Source of the DNA: Mugil cephalus | Lineage: Eukaryota; Chordata; Actinopteri; Mugiliformes; Mugilidae | DNA length: 64,000 nt | Assembly (NCBI RefSeq): GCF_022458985.1 | Contig: NC_061785.1 | Coordinates: forward strand, 3,090,204-3,154,203 | Direction: 5' to 3' | Shown here: piece by piece, positions 1 through 27,030 of the stretch | How the letters are laid out: every line of letters starts with the position of its first letter | How positions within the stretch are numbered: the stretch's first letter is position 1 | The notes under the pieces: model-generated | Database searches by the model: none | Told to the model about the DNA's origin: nothing | The model's input: only the letters and a program-made list of their open reading frames with translations | Made by a program: the position numbers and the translations under genes

Positions 1-2450
1 TTGATTAAGAGGTTAGAAGAAGGATCTTGAATGTGATGCGTTAACGGATGGGTAGCCATTGGAGTTGCTGTAAAACTGGTGTGATGTGACTGGTGGTGGG
101 AGTTCTGGTTATGATACGGGCTGCAGTGTTCTGGACCAGTTGAAGTTTGTGAAGTGATTTTAGGGGGAGACTGGAGAGCAGAGAGTTTCGGATTCCAGTG
201 TGAGGGAGGGGCATAGGCGGTTGATCGTGCAAAGGTGGAAGTAGGTGGTCCTGGTGACTTGGTTAATGTGGGCCTGTAGTGAAAGTGTGGAATCCAGAGT
301 AATGCCGAGGCTCTTGACCTGGGGGGATGGTGAAATGGTGGTGGAGTTGCTGAGGGGTAGTGAGAACCTGCGGGATTTGGAAAGGGTAGATTTTGTGCCA
401 ACCAGGAGGATTTTGGTCTTGTCACTGTTTAATTGTGGAAAGTTGAGTGTGAACCAGAGCTGGAGTTCCTTTAGGTAGTCTGAGAGGGACATTAGGGGGA
501 AGGGTGAGGTGGGTTTGGAGGAGAGGTAGAGTTGGGTGTCGTCGGCATAGCAGTGAAAACTGATATTGTATTTTCTAAGGATGTGGCCAAGGGGAAGGAT
601 GTAAATAAGGAAAAGGAGGGCTCCTAGGACAGAGCCTTGGGGAATGCCGGATGTGAGGGGGAAGGGTTGGGAGCAGTGGGAGTTGACCTTGATGTAGTGG
701 AAGCGGCCGGAGAGATGAACCATCTATGATTTGAACCAGAGGTCAGTGATGCCAATGGCGGAGGGTCTATTGATGAGGATGGAGTGGGAAATTGTATCAA
801 ATGCAGCGGTAAGGTCGAGGAGGATGAGGATGGACAGGAAACCGGAATCGGCAGCAATCAGGAGGTCGTTGGTAATTTTAAGTAGAGCTTTCTGTGCTGT
901 GGTGGGGACGGAAACCAGACTGAAATTCTTCGTAAAGTTTATTGTGGGATAAGTGGGAGTGAAGCTGAGAGGCGATTGTTTTTTCTATGATTTTGGATAA
1001 GAAGGGGAGATTTGAGATGGGCTGAGGTTGTTGAAATCATTGGGATCTGAGCCAGGTTTTCTGAGAATGGGGGTTATGGCAGCTGTTTTGAGTGATGAGG
1101 GAAGTATGCCGGAAGAGAGCGAGGAGTGGATGATTGCAGTGATTACTGGTGCTAGGGCAGGGAGACAGGCTTTAACTAGGGGTGTGGGAAGGCTATCCAG
1201 GTGGCAGGTGGAGGGCTTTGATTTCAGGATAAGGGCAGTGATTGTCATGATGGGGAGTGTGAAGGAAGTCAAAAGGCGGGACCAGCTACAGGAGAGAACA
1301 AGTGAATTAAAGTTGAGAGGGGCAGTGAGGGAGAGTTGTTGGTGGATTTTGGAGATTTTCCTTGTAAAGAATGTCATGAGGGCCAGCACAGTGGCTTGGT
1401 GGTTGGCGCTGATGCCTCCCAACACGAAGGTCCGGGTTCGAGTCCAGGTCGGGCCTATTTGGGTGGAGTTCGCATGTTCTCCCTGTGTTCGCGTGGGTTC
1501 TCTTTGGGTACTCCGGCTTCCTCCCACCTCCGAAGAGGAGCTTGTTAGGCAGTGACTCTAAATTGACCCTAGGTGTGAATGGTTGTATGTCTCAGTGTCG
1601 CCTGCGATAGCCGCCCCTTGCCCGATGCCAGCTGGTATAGGCTCCAGCAGGATTAAGCGGTACGGGAGATGAGAAGAACGACATGAGTGAATTGGAGAGG
1701 GGGAGTGAGGCTAGGGGGTCTGGAGGGTACGTGAGTTTTTGAACCAGGGAGAACAGTGTCAGATGATATGAGTTTAGTGTAATATGAGGTTTTGGCTGAG
1801 GAAAGAGCTCCTTTGTACTGTAGGGTTTTCAGTGGGGCAAAGGCATTGAGGAGATTGTGTAGATTGGTGTTGTAGTGGTTGACCAGATCATCGGGTGAGA
1901 AATATGGGGCCATTGGGGGGAGGCAGTCGATGGCAAATGACAGAGCACCAATGTTTAAGTTTTTGATGTTCCGGAAGGAGATCTGGCGAGGTGTGCTGGT
2001 TTTTGAGTGGGGAAATGAAAGATTGGAAAAAATGGGGATGTGGTCTGAAAGAGGGAATATTGGAGGGGGTAACACCAGAGCAATGAGTGGACACCTTTAC
2101 AGTGAGTGGGATAGTCGATAAATTGACAGATGGCAAAGCTGTCCAGACAGGAGGAGAGGTCGATAGTGAGAGGGTTGGAGGCATTGCTCATGTGTATGTT
2201 GAAATCTCCAAGTAAATAATGTTTGCAGAAGGAGTGCATAGGTGAGAAAGGAGAGAACGTATTTCCGGAATAAAGCCACTGTTAGTTTTAGAAGGGTGGT
2301 AGACTATGATAAGGGGGTATGGGCCGTTTATTAAACCTGCAGAGCATTCGAATGAACTGGGGACTGGAACAGTGACAGGGGAAACAGTCCAGGTGTTGCA
2401 GATAATCAGTGCAAGGCCGCTGCTTCGACCAGTGAGTCATGGTTGAGATC
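1..2450 (-). mobile_element. L2/CR1-group LINE, broken, cut by the window edge
   Basis: On the minus strand an endonuclease part comes first (about 2280-1690, with GDFNIHM and a SGVTPSN stretch). After the SINE at 1381-1686 follows the start of reverse transcriptase (1500-985, LKTAAITPILRKPGSDPN). The RT core is at 723-160 ([17 protein letters not shown] and the catalytic box [10 protein letters not shown]), and the C-terminal LHKLQLVQNTAARIITRTP lies near 180-60. Frameshifts and stops separate the parts, so it is dead. The clade assignment rests on recognition of these motifs. Confidence 0.8.
1381..1686 (+). mobile_element. tRNA-derived SINE (V-SINE/DANA-Mermaid-like)
   Basis: A pol III B box ggttcgagtcc at 1435-1445 lies downstream of an A-box-like tggcttggtggttggcgc. 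Then comes the fish SINE core (gtggagttcgcatgttctcc, ctccggcttcctcccacc) and the tail gtataggctccagcaggatt. It lies inside the LINE between endonuclease and RT. The flanks share catgag as a possible short target duplication. Confidence 0.7.
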
Positions 2451-2469
2451 TAGCCTCCAGCCTGGGGGG

Positions 2470-2650
2470 ACGATACACCACTAAAAAGAGGATGATCCAT
2501 AGAGTCCCCTTACTAACAACATCTTGTTGCCAGACACCACAGGACACCCTCAGAAGGCCCAAGTCCATTCCTTGATGGGTCACAACTGTTTTGGAAGCAC
2601 AATGGAGGCCTACACTATATTATGAAGGTTGTCATAATTCCTAATCAGTG
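2470..2650 (+). mobile_element. Tc1-like transposon terminal fragment
   Basis: Resembles the transposase C-terminus and 3' end of a fish Tc1-like family (aacatcttgttgccagacaccacaggacaccctcagaagg). It ends in a degenerate inverted-repeat end, gtcataattcctaatcagtgtg. Other pieces of the family lie at 33530 and 53447. Confidence 0.55.
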
Positions 2651-3290
2651 TGTACTTTGGATATTCATCCAAAACATTTGGTTGTCTTGGCATTATTCAG
2701 CTACTTTTCTCACGCACACATCACAATTTCCAAGTTACAGGTGAGGTCCATAATGAAACAGTGGAAAAAAGATTACATATCTTGGCAGCGTTTTTTATGG
2801 ATTTATGACAATTCCACCAAACAGAGACCTATTTTTCAAATGCCATCTCCTTGCAGGTGACCCAACTCAACCACACGTGTCCCCACACCACTACTCAGAA
2901 GTCTGTGTAAATTAAGTCCAGCGTAGTCACTAACAATAAAACTGAAAAGAAAATGTATCATCAACAACTAAAAGTGGAACAACACGTCACAGGATGACAC
3001 AAGCAGGGTGTAAAAGAACATAAATTAAGTAAGTAAAAATAAATAAATATAATTTTATAGATGTAATCAGATAATTCTGCCACTCATCTGATTACCATCC
3101 ATAATATTGTATCATTACCATCCATAAAATTATATCATTAGGTTGCATAACCAACTTAACATTCAACTGAATGCTTACGCAACTTCACCGTTGTCTTGTT
3201 TGTCACTGGAAATAAAACAGAATGGCTAACATGACCTTAAACCAAAGAGGTTAGGGCTTAAAAAGGGATAACTGGACTTGCATAGTTTCT
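2645..3290. repeat. Upstream block shared by the mucin genes (orphan copy)
   Basis: The sequence from attcatccaaaacatttggttg to aataaaacagaatggctaac is matched upstream of A (22745-23225, both halves), B (33840-34170, second half) and C (54280-54545, first half). Here no mucin gene follows on its left. A dead LINE occupies that side. Confidence 0.6.
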
Positions 3291-4200
3291 TGAAGACATT
3301 TTGCTGCTCATCTGAGTAGCTTCTTCAGTTCTAAGGGACTGGTGGGAAGTTTAGGTTTAAATAGGACACTTTGTGGGTGAAATCCATCCGAATCTTGCTT
3401 GACTTGTTTCTGTTTCTGGTGCCACTAATTGCCATTAACAGATGGATATTTTAACAGGAACCCTAAAGTGGACAGGTAGCCAGTAGTGGGGGGCCAAAAT
3501 GGGAGCCATGTGCTCTCCCTTTCATCACATCAAATCATCATCAAATCAAATCAAACTACAATGAGAAGAGTACAATGATAGCGGTGTCATGCGCAAACCA
3601 CAGGAGTTTCACACAAGAGTCACCAGAGAACACAACCCAGCACCAGTGCTGAGAGTCTGGGTATTAGATGTGAACCTTCACAGTCTCACCTGCTGCCTCC
3701 CATTATTCAGCAGAGAAAACAGAATAACTGAGGGAAACACGTCCTTCTCCACACTAGGGGGTAATATGTGTCTTTTCAGCTGGATAATACCACGTTAATA
3801 TGGTTCGTTTTCTGGTTGACCTATTACGTCATATAATAAATAAGAGTCGTTGCGGTAGACTGGCATTTAAACAACAACCAGACGGATAATAGTACAGTTC
3901 TTTTAATCTCCTACATAATGTGTGCGCTACTTATGATGCAGGTAAGATATGTGCTATGCCTCAGACAGTCCTGTTACCGTCTTCTTCTGCTTTCTTCTAT
4001 GTTTTTGTTCTGGGGTCATACACCAGTTCAGCGGTTGTGGAGCATGTGCACACGCATTATGCAATTAAGGCGTGTACATGGCAGAGAAAACCGAATTCCA
4101 ATCGCATTATATGGGGAGAACTCTGATTTTAGTCAGAGTGTTTACATGCACTCACGTTGTCCAGCTAGAGTCAGATTAAGGCAATAATTTGTTTTATGGG
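3290..4200. other. Repeat-rich stretch without a gene
   Basis: 3300-3370 is a dispersed fish repeat (gaagacattttgctgctcatctgagtagcttcttcagttc). 3480-3800 shows nothing recognisable. 3800-4200 has the look of a non-autonomous DNA element (gtgtttacatgcactcac near its end), not classified. No coding signal. Confidence 0.4.
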
Positions 4201-4204
4201 AGCT

Positions 4205-4480
4205 AGGACAGCTTGTGATGGAGGAACTCTGGGACGATCGTGCTGAATGCAGAGCTGAAGTCCACAAACAAGACCCATGCGTAGGACCCTGCCAAGTCAA
4301 GGTGGTTCAGGATAGTGCAGAGTCATGTTGACTGCATCATCCATGGATCTGTTAGTCCTATAGGCAAACTGAAGGGGGTCTAGCAGCAGGTTAGTGATGG
4401 TCTTCAGGTGAGCCAACACCAGTCGCTCAAAGGATTTCATGACCACAGACGTCAGGACGGCTGGTCTGTTGTCATTTAAT
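4205..4480 (-). mobile_element. Non-LTR retrotransposon RT fragment
   Basis: The minus-strand translation gives AVLTSVVMKSFERLVLAHLK..LLDPLQFAYRTNRSMDDAV, the N-terminal part of a non-LTR reverse transcriptase. The rest of the element is missing. A purine-rich low-complexity tract follows at 4690-4780. Confidence 0.65.
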
Positions 4481-4789
4481 CCACACACACAACCCCATAT
4501 ACAAACACAAGCTGTTAATGAGACATCGCAGGGCACTGAGGTTTGAATACCTAAGTGCAGAGCATCCAACCACCCAGGGCAAAGGGACCCAATGGATGGC
4601 ACCCCTAGGGACAGACAGGAACAGCCCTGAGTGTGGCAAGCCCCCATGAGGAAACACTGGAGAAATAAAAAACTAAAACAGTAAGATGATGTAAAAAAAA
4701 AAAAAAAGAAAGAAAAAAGAAAAGAAAAGAAAAAAAGGAAAATAATTAAAAAAAAATAAATCAGTAAATAAAATAAAAATATGTTTTTT

Positions 4790-5126
4790 ATATGAGGAGT
4801 AAAAGTCAGCTCATAGTCAAAGATCACACCCAGGTTCTATAACCAAGGCTACCTTTCACAATGCGTAAAGTTTCTCTCTCTGGGATTCAGGACCAATGAC
4901 TAGAACCTCTGTTTTGTCCTGGTTGAACTTCAGGACATTCTCTGCCATTCTGGAGCAACTGGAGACGTGTGAGGGAGGACCGGCTGACCTCAAAATAAGA
5001 TGTGTTACAGTAATCCAGCCAAAATGGGATGAAGGCATGGATTACTGTCTCAAAGTGTTGAGGTGCATGAAAGGGCTTCACCTTTGGCAGCCGCCTTAGG
5101 TGAGATAAACTTAACTTCTGCACCAA
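4790..5126 (-). mobile_element. L2-group RT fragment, rearranged order
   Basis: Pieces typed TVIHAFIPFWLDYCNTSYF, KFNQDKTEVLVIGPESQREK and DYELTFTPHIKN are recognisable on the minus strand. In intact L2 elements the HAFI..DYCN segment follows the other two. Here it precedes them, so the fragment is scrambled as well as frameshifted. Confidence 0.6.
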
Positions 5127-5129
5127 TTC

Positions 5130-5615
5130 GATTGGTTTTCTTGTAACTTCTGATCTTGGCAGAGGGGAGGAATGTTGTTACTTTGTTATACTTTTTTAAA
5201 TTTTTTTTTTTTATCAGAAATGTCACAATTATTGAATAACTGTGTAACAGGTCAAATTCAGTCATATCAACTTGTTCCCATTAACTAATTACAATATAAA
5301 ACAATTTAACGCTATGAAAAATAAATACCGTATTTGGGGTCGGCTACAACCCTAATATATTTATAGTATATTAATGGTTGTACCAGGTTTAAATTTAATA
5401 AAAACAAAAAACAAAAAAACAATAAAATATTTAACGCCTTCATGTCAGTTGCATGGATTGCAACAGCTGAGTAGTGGCAGTTGTTCTATGTAGGTCATCT
5501 GCTCTGCAGAAACAAGGTCACACTTCCATTGCTCTCCACACCCAAAAAACACCACCCCCTACATTTATCTGAACTATTTAAAGTATTAATGCTTCATATG
5601 GACTTTTTCTCATAA
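5130..5615. other. AT-rich stretch, nothing recognised
   Basis: Short A/T runs and no open frame of note. No transposon end or exon was recognised. Confidence 0.4.
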
Positions 5616-5945
5616 CCTGGAAGGGTGTTTGGGGTGGGGATATTTCTATGGGTTGTTTTTGTTGTGCTTTGCAGACGCCTGGGAAGGTTCACCATTGTTC
5701 CATGTTTTCTCCATTTCAGGATAATGGATATCGCTGTGGCTGTGGAGTCCCAAAGCTTTAGAAATGAGAAACTTTTGGCCTACTTTGTCATGCAGGTCCT
5801 ATTTAAGTGATTTCTTGACTGAGAACAGGTGTGGCTGTAATCAGGCCTAGGTGTGGTCTGAACTCAGGCACAATAAACCACAGTTTAGTTATGTTTTAAC
5901 AGGAGGGGCAATCACTTTTTCCACACAAGTCTTCTATAAAGGAAT
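5615..5945 (-). mobile_element. Tc1-like transposon end (family of 34190 and 55520)
   Basis: Contains tggagtcccaaagctttagaaatg, then aggtcctatttaagtgatttcttgactgagaacaggtgtggc and caatcactttttccacacaagtc, the end region of a fish Tc1-like family. Transposase sense is minus; only the tail portion survives. A matching piece lies in the 3' flank of gene C. Confidence 0.55.
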
Positions 5946-7640
5946 ATTACATGAGTAAATACAGATGTATTCGCTACAAGTAGGAGGAGATTTTTTATAC
6001 ACATGAGACAAAGAAACTGCGAGAGCAGTTTTTGAATATTCTGAACCAGTCAAACATTTCTAATTCTATATAGATTATAATAACCTCAGCATGCTTTGAT
6101 GAACAGATCCAAAATTACAAATTGTGCCAGTGTTCAAAATGCTCAGATTGAGTTTGTTTGTAATATGAAAATGTTGTGTTCTCTTCTGCATTCAGCTAAC
6201 CGGCGTGCTTTAGCTTATGCGGTGAGCTAAACATGGATGACTTCAGTAATCTCTTGTGAGACTTGTACTGTGTTCTTCTGAGCTTTACTGGTGTACCATT
6301 TGTTGTTTGTAATTCAATGTAGAAACATAAATACCACATAGAAAACTATTTCAATGTGTAAAATAACAACCTCAAGTCTTCACATCAGCAACACGTGACA
6401 TATCAAATAGTGATCAAAATGCTTTACGATAACATGCAGCTTTCTCTAATTAAAACTTTAGTTGACCTTAAAAACACAAATGAAGGCATCCATAACCAAT
6501 CATTTTACACTGAACTTATAGATTATGCCATTCTAAAGTGCAACAAGTGAAGAAATCAGCAGACACAACACACAGGACTAACATGTTTTGAGAACTACTG
6601 ACCTCTCGCTCCCAATACAAACTCACTTGCTGATTCCGCTATACCCCACTTAAAGGCACATTTACCAGACTAACCAAGATAGAAGCAAGCAGAATTGGTC
6701 ACATACCAAATCTTAAGTGCAAAACATACTGACAAAACAAAACTGAGGGACAGAATAGTCCTCATCTGAGATCAGTAAGATGTCACAACTGCAAACCCAG
6801 GCCCACTGTTTTTAAAGGATATGAGAAGTCTCTCAGATATTGTTCTTTGGTATGAGCAGGATGACTTTACTGATAGGTCAGGTACAGTCTCTGTTTATCG
6901 CTCTGTTCATCTTTTAGGTTCTGCACCACGTTCCATGTGCCTGATGTCATCTACATTTTAGCTTTCTCCAATTAAACAACAAGTCAACTGTAAGAACACA
7001 AATAAAGGCACCAATATGCATCCACAATCAGTCATCTTTGCATTGAATTTACTGATTATGCCATTCTTGAGTGCAACAGATGAGGAAATCAGCAGACACA
7101 ACACACAGGACAGACATGTTTTGAGAACTCCTTGGCTGCCCTCTTGCTGCCGATATAACCTCACTTGCTGCTTCTGCTCTACGCCACTAGATGGCGGTGA
7201 TTGTCATCAAACTCAAAATCAATGCACTTGTCTTAAAGACACATTTACCAGATTAACCAAGAGAAAAATAAGTAGAATGTTACATAACAAATCTTAGATG
7301 AGAAAACATGCTGACAAAACAAAACTGAGAGAACGAAACATATAGAATATATATTTGCATAAAAGGAGAAAACAATAACTCACAAAATATGATAGACTTA
7401 ATAAACAGAAATAAATACAGAATTACACTCTTGTTAAATGACCGCACTGATCTCTTTATAACTCACCAGCCATGGTGACTAAATGTCCAGTGATTGCACA
7501 TGTTAACACAGAAGTATTCATTAACAGCAACAGAAATGAATAAGATAAATTTGTTAAGAGATATCATATCCCAAACTTCATGGTGGGAAAAACATTACAT
7601 CACTTTCAGTCTTTGAGAAGTTAATTTTCATTGTCTCGCG
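5945..7640. other. 3' flank of gene A
   Basis: Segments such as tcagcatgctttgatgaacagatcc and ataatatgaaaat-type runs are shared with the 3' flanks of B (25900-26350) and C (36020-37080), so this is part of the duplicated unit. A local direct duplication is listed separately. No gene was seen. Confidence 0.5.
6430..7340. repeat. Direct tandem duplication, about 0.35-0.4 kb
   Basis: 6430-6770 and 6957-7340 share long stretches (gaaatcagcagacacaacacacagga, catttaccaga.taaccaagat/gag, tactgacaaaacaaaactga). The second copy has extra sequence around ccactagatggcggtgattg that the first lacks. The offset is about 520 bp. Neither copy codes. Confidence 0.7.
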
Positions 7641-7696
7641 TGTAGTAAGGGTTGTTGTAGCCCCCGCTCTGATCACCCCACTCTGATGTTCTGGGA

Positions 7697-22366
<14,670 letters not shown>

Positions 22367-22544
22367 TTTCAGTAAATTGAATCACAAAATGTCAGTAAAA
22401 AAAAAAAAAGTCAGACACTGAGAGCTACGAGTGGGCGAAGCTTCAGTGCTGAACAGCCTTGAAGGATGAGAGTTCAGGTGTCTTGGACTGAAAAAAGGTA
22501 CACTTATCAGTTTTCCAGACGTCAGCTGACATATCACCCCCTTG

Positions 22545-22740
22545 ACTTGATTGTGCAAGTGTACCTATGATGATTGATGCTGGTTTTGAAGGCAAAGGGT
22601 AGTAACACCAAATCCAAATGTATCTAAATATAAATAAACAACCATTATATATATTTTTGAAAGCATTCATAGTTTACAGCGTTTTCCCCCATACTTGCCT
22701 AAAACTTTTGCACAGTGATGTATATTAGAAAGGTGGCCAT
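22545..22740. mobile_element. Tc1-like terminal fragment upstream of gene A
   Basis: gtgcaagtgtacctatgatgattgatgctgg through acttgcctaaaacttttgcacagtgatgta, the end of a second fish Tc1-like family, also at 54030-54245. It lies where B and C have their TATA-like box. Confidence 0.6.
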
Positions 22741-22744
22741 AATG

Positions 22745-23225
22745 TTAAAAAACAAACAAAAAACTGGTAGTCCATGTTGTGCATTGGAAATGTGCCAATA
22801 GGTCACAAAATATCAAGACTGCTTAAATATTCATCCAAAGCATATGGTTGTCATGGCAAGGTTCAGCTATGTTTCTCACACACACCTCACAATTTACAAG
22901 TTACGGGTGAGGTTCATATGAAAGATGGAACAAAGATTACATGTCTTGGCAGCAGTTTTATGGATTTACAACAATTCCACCAGAGACCTATTTTTCAAAT
23001 ATCATCTCCTTGCAGGCGGCCCAAATGAACCATAAATGTGTCCCCACACCACTACTGAGAAATCTGTGTCCATTAAGTCCAATGCAGTCACTAACAAAGA
23101 GAAAAGGTATCTTCACACTATCATTAGGTTGACCTTGGTCTTGTTGCATAATCAACTTATTTGTTCAACTGAACTCTTTCGCAACTTCACCGTCATCTTG
23201 CTTGTCAGGGGGAAAAAAAAAAAAG
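22745..23225. repeat. Upstream block of gene A
   Basis: Both halves of the block defined at 2645-3290 are present (attcatccaaagcatatggttg.., caacttcaccgtcatcttgcttgtc). This is part of the duplicated unit. Confidence 0.65.
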
Positions 23226-23419
23226 CACAGTCATAACTGTATTTAGTTTGGGTTTAGTGTTTCCAATCAATAAAACAACAAAACACTTTAATACTTAATA
23301 ATTTATTAATATGTCTCTATATACATGAAATCCCTGATTTTGTTAGAATAATTGCTGCATGAAAATTACATAGAACACTTTGACTGCAGGTTTCCAATAA
23401 AAGTAACAAATTCATTCAT

Positions 23420-23535
23420 TCATTTATCCATAACTGCTTGACCTTGAGTGGACAAATAAATGACTTGAGCCAATCCCAGCTGTTATCGCACAAGAGGCAG
23501 TGTACACTGTGGACCATCTGTCAGTCCGTCACAGG
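23420..23535 (-). mobile_element. SINE tail fragment
   Basis: catttatccataactgcttgacc..gagccaatcccagctgttatcgcacaagaggcagtgtacactgtgg is a degenerate reverse copy of the 3' part of the SINE seen at 1381-1686. Confidence 0.5.
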
Positions 23536-23539
23536 AAAG

Positions 23540-24690
23540 CTCTTTTAGCTTTAACTATCTCAATTCGTCCATTTTGGTCACATAACATGACACTGAGATC
23601 CAGAACTAAAAAGTAGATGACGGCAATGTAACAAAATTGCACTCAGACATTTCAGGTTCTTCATAAAATGTTTCATGATTGTCAATTATCACATCATTGA
23701 CAAAACCGTTCTCACAGTGAACCACAATTTTATGTATTTTTATTAAGAGTAGGATATTGTTGTTACTGTTTTCAATTTCACTGTGAGAATTTGAGGGATG
23801 CTTATTCTTCATAAAACTGATTACTGTAAGGAATACTGAGATGTTGACTGTTCAGAGTTGAACTACAGATAAAGAGTACCTTATCATATCAGTATTGTGT
23901 ACAGTAATCAGTCTTATGCAGAATAAGTAACAGGTTCCTGCCACTGCTGCAGCTGCAGTGAGGTTGTTGTCTGATTTGGCATGGTCATCATCAGGGTCAG
24001 TCTCCTCCCTTAGTGCAAGTATTGTTTGAAATAGTCAGTAGACACAGTGACCTTGTTTTACCTAGACTCCACCCATAGAGAAGGGAGGAGCGCTGCCTCT
24101 CATGTGTCAGTGAATTTCCATGTGTAGCCGATTGGCTTTATCTGGTTTTTAGCGTGTGAAATATTGGGTTGTGATGTATCCTAGTTTGTGAGCAAGCTGC
24201 AGCAAAGCGGAAAACAACTCCTTATATGGTGAGATAGCAAAACGAAACATCCTGATTTTTCCCAGTGTTATACACAGACTGAAGGCCTTAATTAACCCAA
24301 ATAACACAAATTACTATTGCATCCTTTCACCCAACTGCGCTGCACCCTTCACCCCACAAAAATAGCACTTATGACGCAAAATGTACTGCGACTTTGCGAG
24401 TGTGACGTCACCTGATGAAGACTGATTGGCCATGGCCTCCAGGAGCTTACGCCCATAATGGGCTGCTTCAACCTTCTATTACTGCCCAAGTGAGTAACAG
24501 TCAAATGAGATTCTCCTGGCTCACTAGAAATAAAATTCAAAGCATCCTTCCAACAGCTGTCAAAGATGGAAGTACAGTGACATTAGAAACCTCTATAGGA
24601 CCTATCAGTACTTGTACGGTCAGTACTTGGATTCCTTCTTTCTAATTGATCTTCCTGAGTTCATTTCAATAATTACAGGCATCTAAACTA
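23540..24690. other. Intergenic stretch A-B, nothing recognised
   Basis: No exon, RNA gene or clear transposon part was recognised. Only short non-conserved open frames exist. Confidence 0.4.
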
Positions 24691-24694
24691 TTCT

Positions 24695-25170
24695 TTTAAA
24701 ACTGCTGTAATTAAAAACAAAACAAAAATACTCTTGACCCAGATCTTTTAGCCAACTATAGACCAATTTCCAATCTTCCTTTTATTTCTAAAGTTTTAGA
24801 AAAAGTTGTTGCCAATCAGTTGTGTGACCATTTAAACAGGAATGGTTGAAAAAAAAAAAAAACAGTCACGTTTTAGAGTTCATCATAGTACAGAAACAGC
24901 TCTGGTTAATGTTACCAACTATCTCCTCATGGCTTCAGACAATGGACTTGTCTCTGTACTTGTCCTGCTGGATCTTAGTGCTGCATTTGACACCACTGAT
25001 CACAGTATTCCACTACAGAAACTTGAAAGTGTGATCAAGATTATAGGAACTGCATTAGACTGATTTGAATCATATCAGTCAGATGGATTGTCCATTTGTT
25101 CAACAATGAATCTTATACATGTGACAAAGTAAGCTATGATGTTCATCAGGGTTCTGTGCTTCCCTTGTCA
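24695..25170 (+). mobile_element. L2-group RT fragment
   Basis: Plus strand: LANYRPISNLPFISKVLEKVV (stop in an A-run) then [19 protein letters not shown] motif A, and a degenerate VHQGSVLP. Frameshifted and stopped. Confidence 0.7.
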
Positions 25171-25479
25171 TTATTATTATTGTTAATATTATTAGAAAGC
25201 ACGGCATAAACTTCCATTGCAAGGTCCAAGGTCCAGAAATAACAAACCCGATGCCTTGTCCCGTCAGTGTTCCCCAGACAGTGCTCCAACATGGACGCAC
25301 AAAACAAAACAAATACACAAGAAGAGAGGGAATAACACTATTTATGGTCATGGATGCATGCGTGTATGTGTGCTTGTGTATTAGTTAGATGATTATGTTT
25401 TCTAACTTTGTGTTCTGAACCATTGTTATGAAGTGCCTATTCTTATCCGGTTCTTATCTTCGTTTCCGGTGAGAGTTGG

Positions 25480-25900
25480 ACTTTGCTAGGGCTGCCCTTT
25501 ATGACCAGTTCTAAGCGCACCTGGGTGGTGGAGGGTGTGAAGTTTGGTGATCAGAGGATCTTATCCCTTCCTTTTTCAGATGATGTCGTCCTCATAGCTT
25601 CATCCAACTATGACCTCCAGCACCTCCAAGTCTGATGTCATGGTCCTCAGGTGGAAAGGGGTCTGCAGTGATGCAGGCAGCCTATCATGGTGAAGGGAGA
25701 GCTATAAGGTAAAGCTCTCTATTTACCAGTCGATCTACTTTCCAACCCTCACCTATGGTCATGGTCATGACCTTTGGGTAATGACCAAAAGAATAAGATT
25801 GCGGATACAAGCTGTTGAAATAAATATCCTTTGCAGGGTCGACGGGCTCTGACTTAGAGATAGGGCATATAGGGAGATAGGGACTTTATACAGATGTGAA
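25480..25900 (+). mobile_element. Non-LTR retrotransposon RT/C-terminal fragment
   Basis: Contains PFSDDVVLIASSNYDLQ (degenerate F-A-D-D box) and a downstream block encoding the remains of LTYGHDLWV..KNKIADTS, typical of a fish LINE C-terminal part. Many stops. Confidence 0.5.
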
Positions 25901-26590
25901 GAGTTTTTGAATATTCAATGCACAGTCAAGTATGCATTTCACTTTCTGAAGAAAAAAGTAGAGGCAGAAAAGACCCACTAACATGCAGCTGAAGACAGCT
26001 GTTGAAAAGTCCTGCAACAGTTCACACCAACCTACAGCATTATAAAGCTGTAACTTCAGCATGCTTTGGTGACTAGTTCCAAAAATACGAATTGGACAAA
26101 TTGGAACAAAATTTGTTTATTTTTTGACAAAATCTGTAATATGAAAATATAGTATTCAACAAAAGGGGAAAACAATAACCCACAAAATATGACTATAAAT
26201 AGAAACATATACAAAATAACTCCCCAGATATGGTGAGCAAATATCCAGTTATTGCACAGATTAACACAGAGGTAGTCATTAACAGCAATAGAAAGATACA
26301 GATACACTTATTTGTCAATAAAGATGGATGAATATTCATATTAATAAAAACAAAACAGATATATTAAAACTCAAAATCTAGAAAGGTGATTTTGTTATTG
26401 TTTTTCTCTACATTTCTCTAAATAATGAAAGGAAAACTAAATCTTATTTCATTCATCAGTTTAATTAGTCATTAAGCATAAACAATACTCTGTTATACAA
26501 AACTATAACAATGACATAAACATGTTTAATGAATTCTGCCAAAATTCATGAACACACCTGACAAGGTGGTTGGTAAAAGACAAGATTGAT
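25900..26590. other. 3' flank of gene B
   Basis: Shares tcagcatgctttggtgactagttcc and the following 300 bp with the flanks of A and C. A possible AATAAA signal (minus strand) lies at 26116-26121. No gene. Confidence 0.45.
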
Positions 26591-26599
26591 TTGAGCCTT

Positions 26600-26719
26600 C
26601 GAGAAGTTAATTTTCATTGTCTCACATGTAAGAAGTGTTGTAGCCCCCACTCTGATCATTGCAGTTGTTGTGGGATTATGTCTGAGTGGATGTGTTACTG
26701 CCACACTGCAGCAGAAAAG
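26600..26719 (-). pseudogene. Decayed last tail exon of gene B
   Basis: The acceptor TTCTGCTGCAG is kept and the SNTSTQ stretch recognisable. 18 nt are missing after the acceptor, TAA follows STQT, and the terminal motif has become YNTSYM-stop. It is untranslated because the previous exon already ends in TAG. Confidence 0.65.
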
Positions 26720-27030
26720 AAAAGATTCTCTGTCAGACATTTGTGCGAATAGGCCAAGAAAGCACAGAGCTACATGACAACACAGTTAATTGCAAGATTA
26801 AGCTTCCTAAAATGTTGTTTTCTTCACATTTATTTAAAATGAAAAAAACAAAAAACAAAAAGGCAATAGGACTTTTAAATTATCTTGAAGACAAAGTATT
26901 CAATTCTAAATGGCTGGTGGGGAACTGCTGTTTAAATAGGAATATCTATTTGTGTTAACCACCAGAAACTCACATGACTTGTGCCTGAGAGAATACTCAC
27001 TGAGTTATTTCCTGCAGGAAACAGCTTTTG

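Noticed and set aside
1381..1460. tRNA gene
   Set aside because: A and B boxes are present but the cloverleaf is incomplete and the downstream sequence is a known SINE core.
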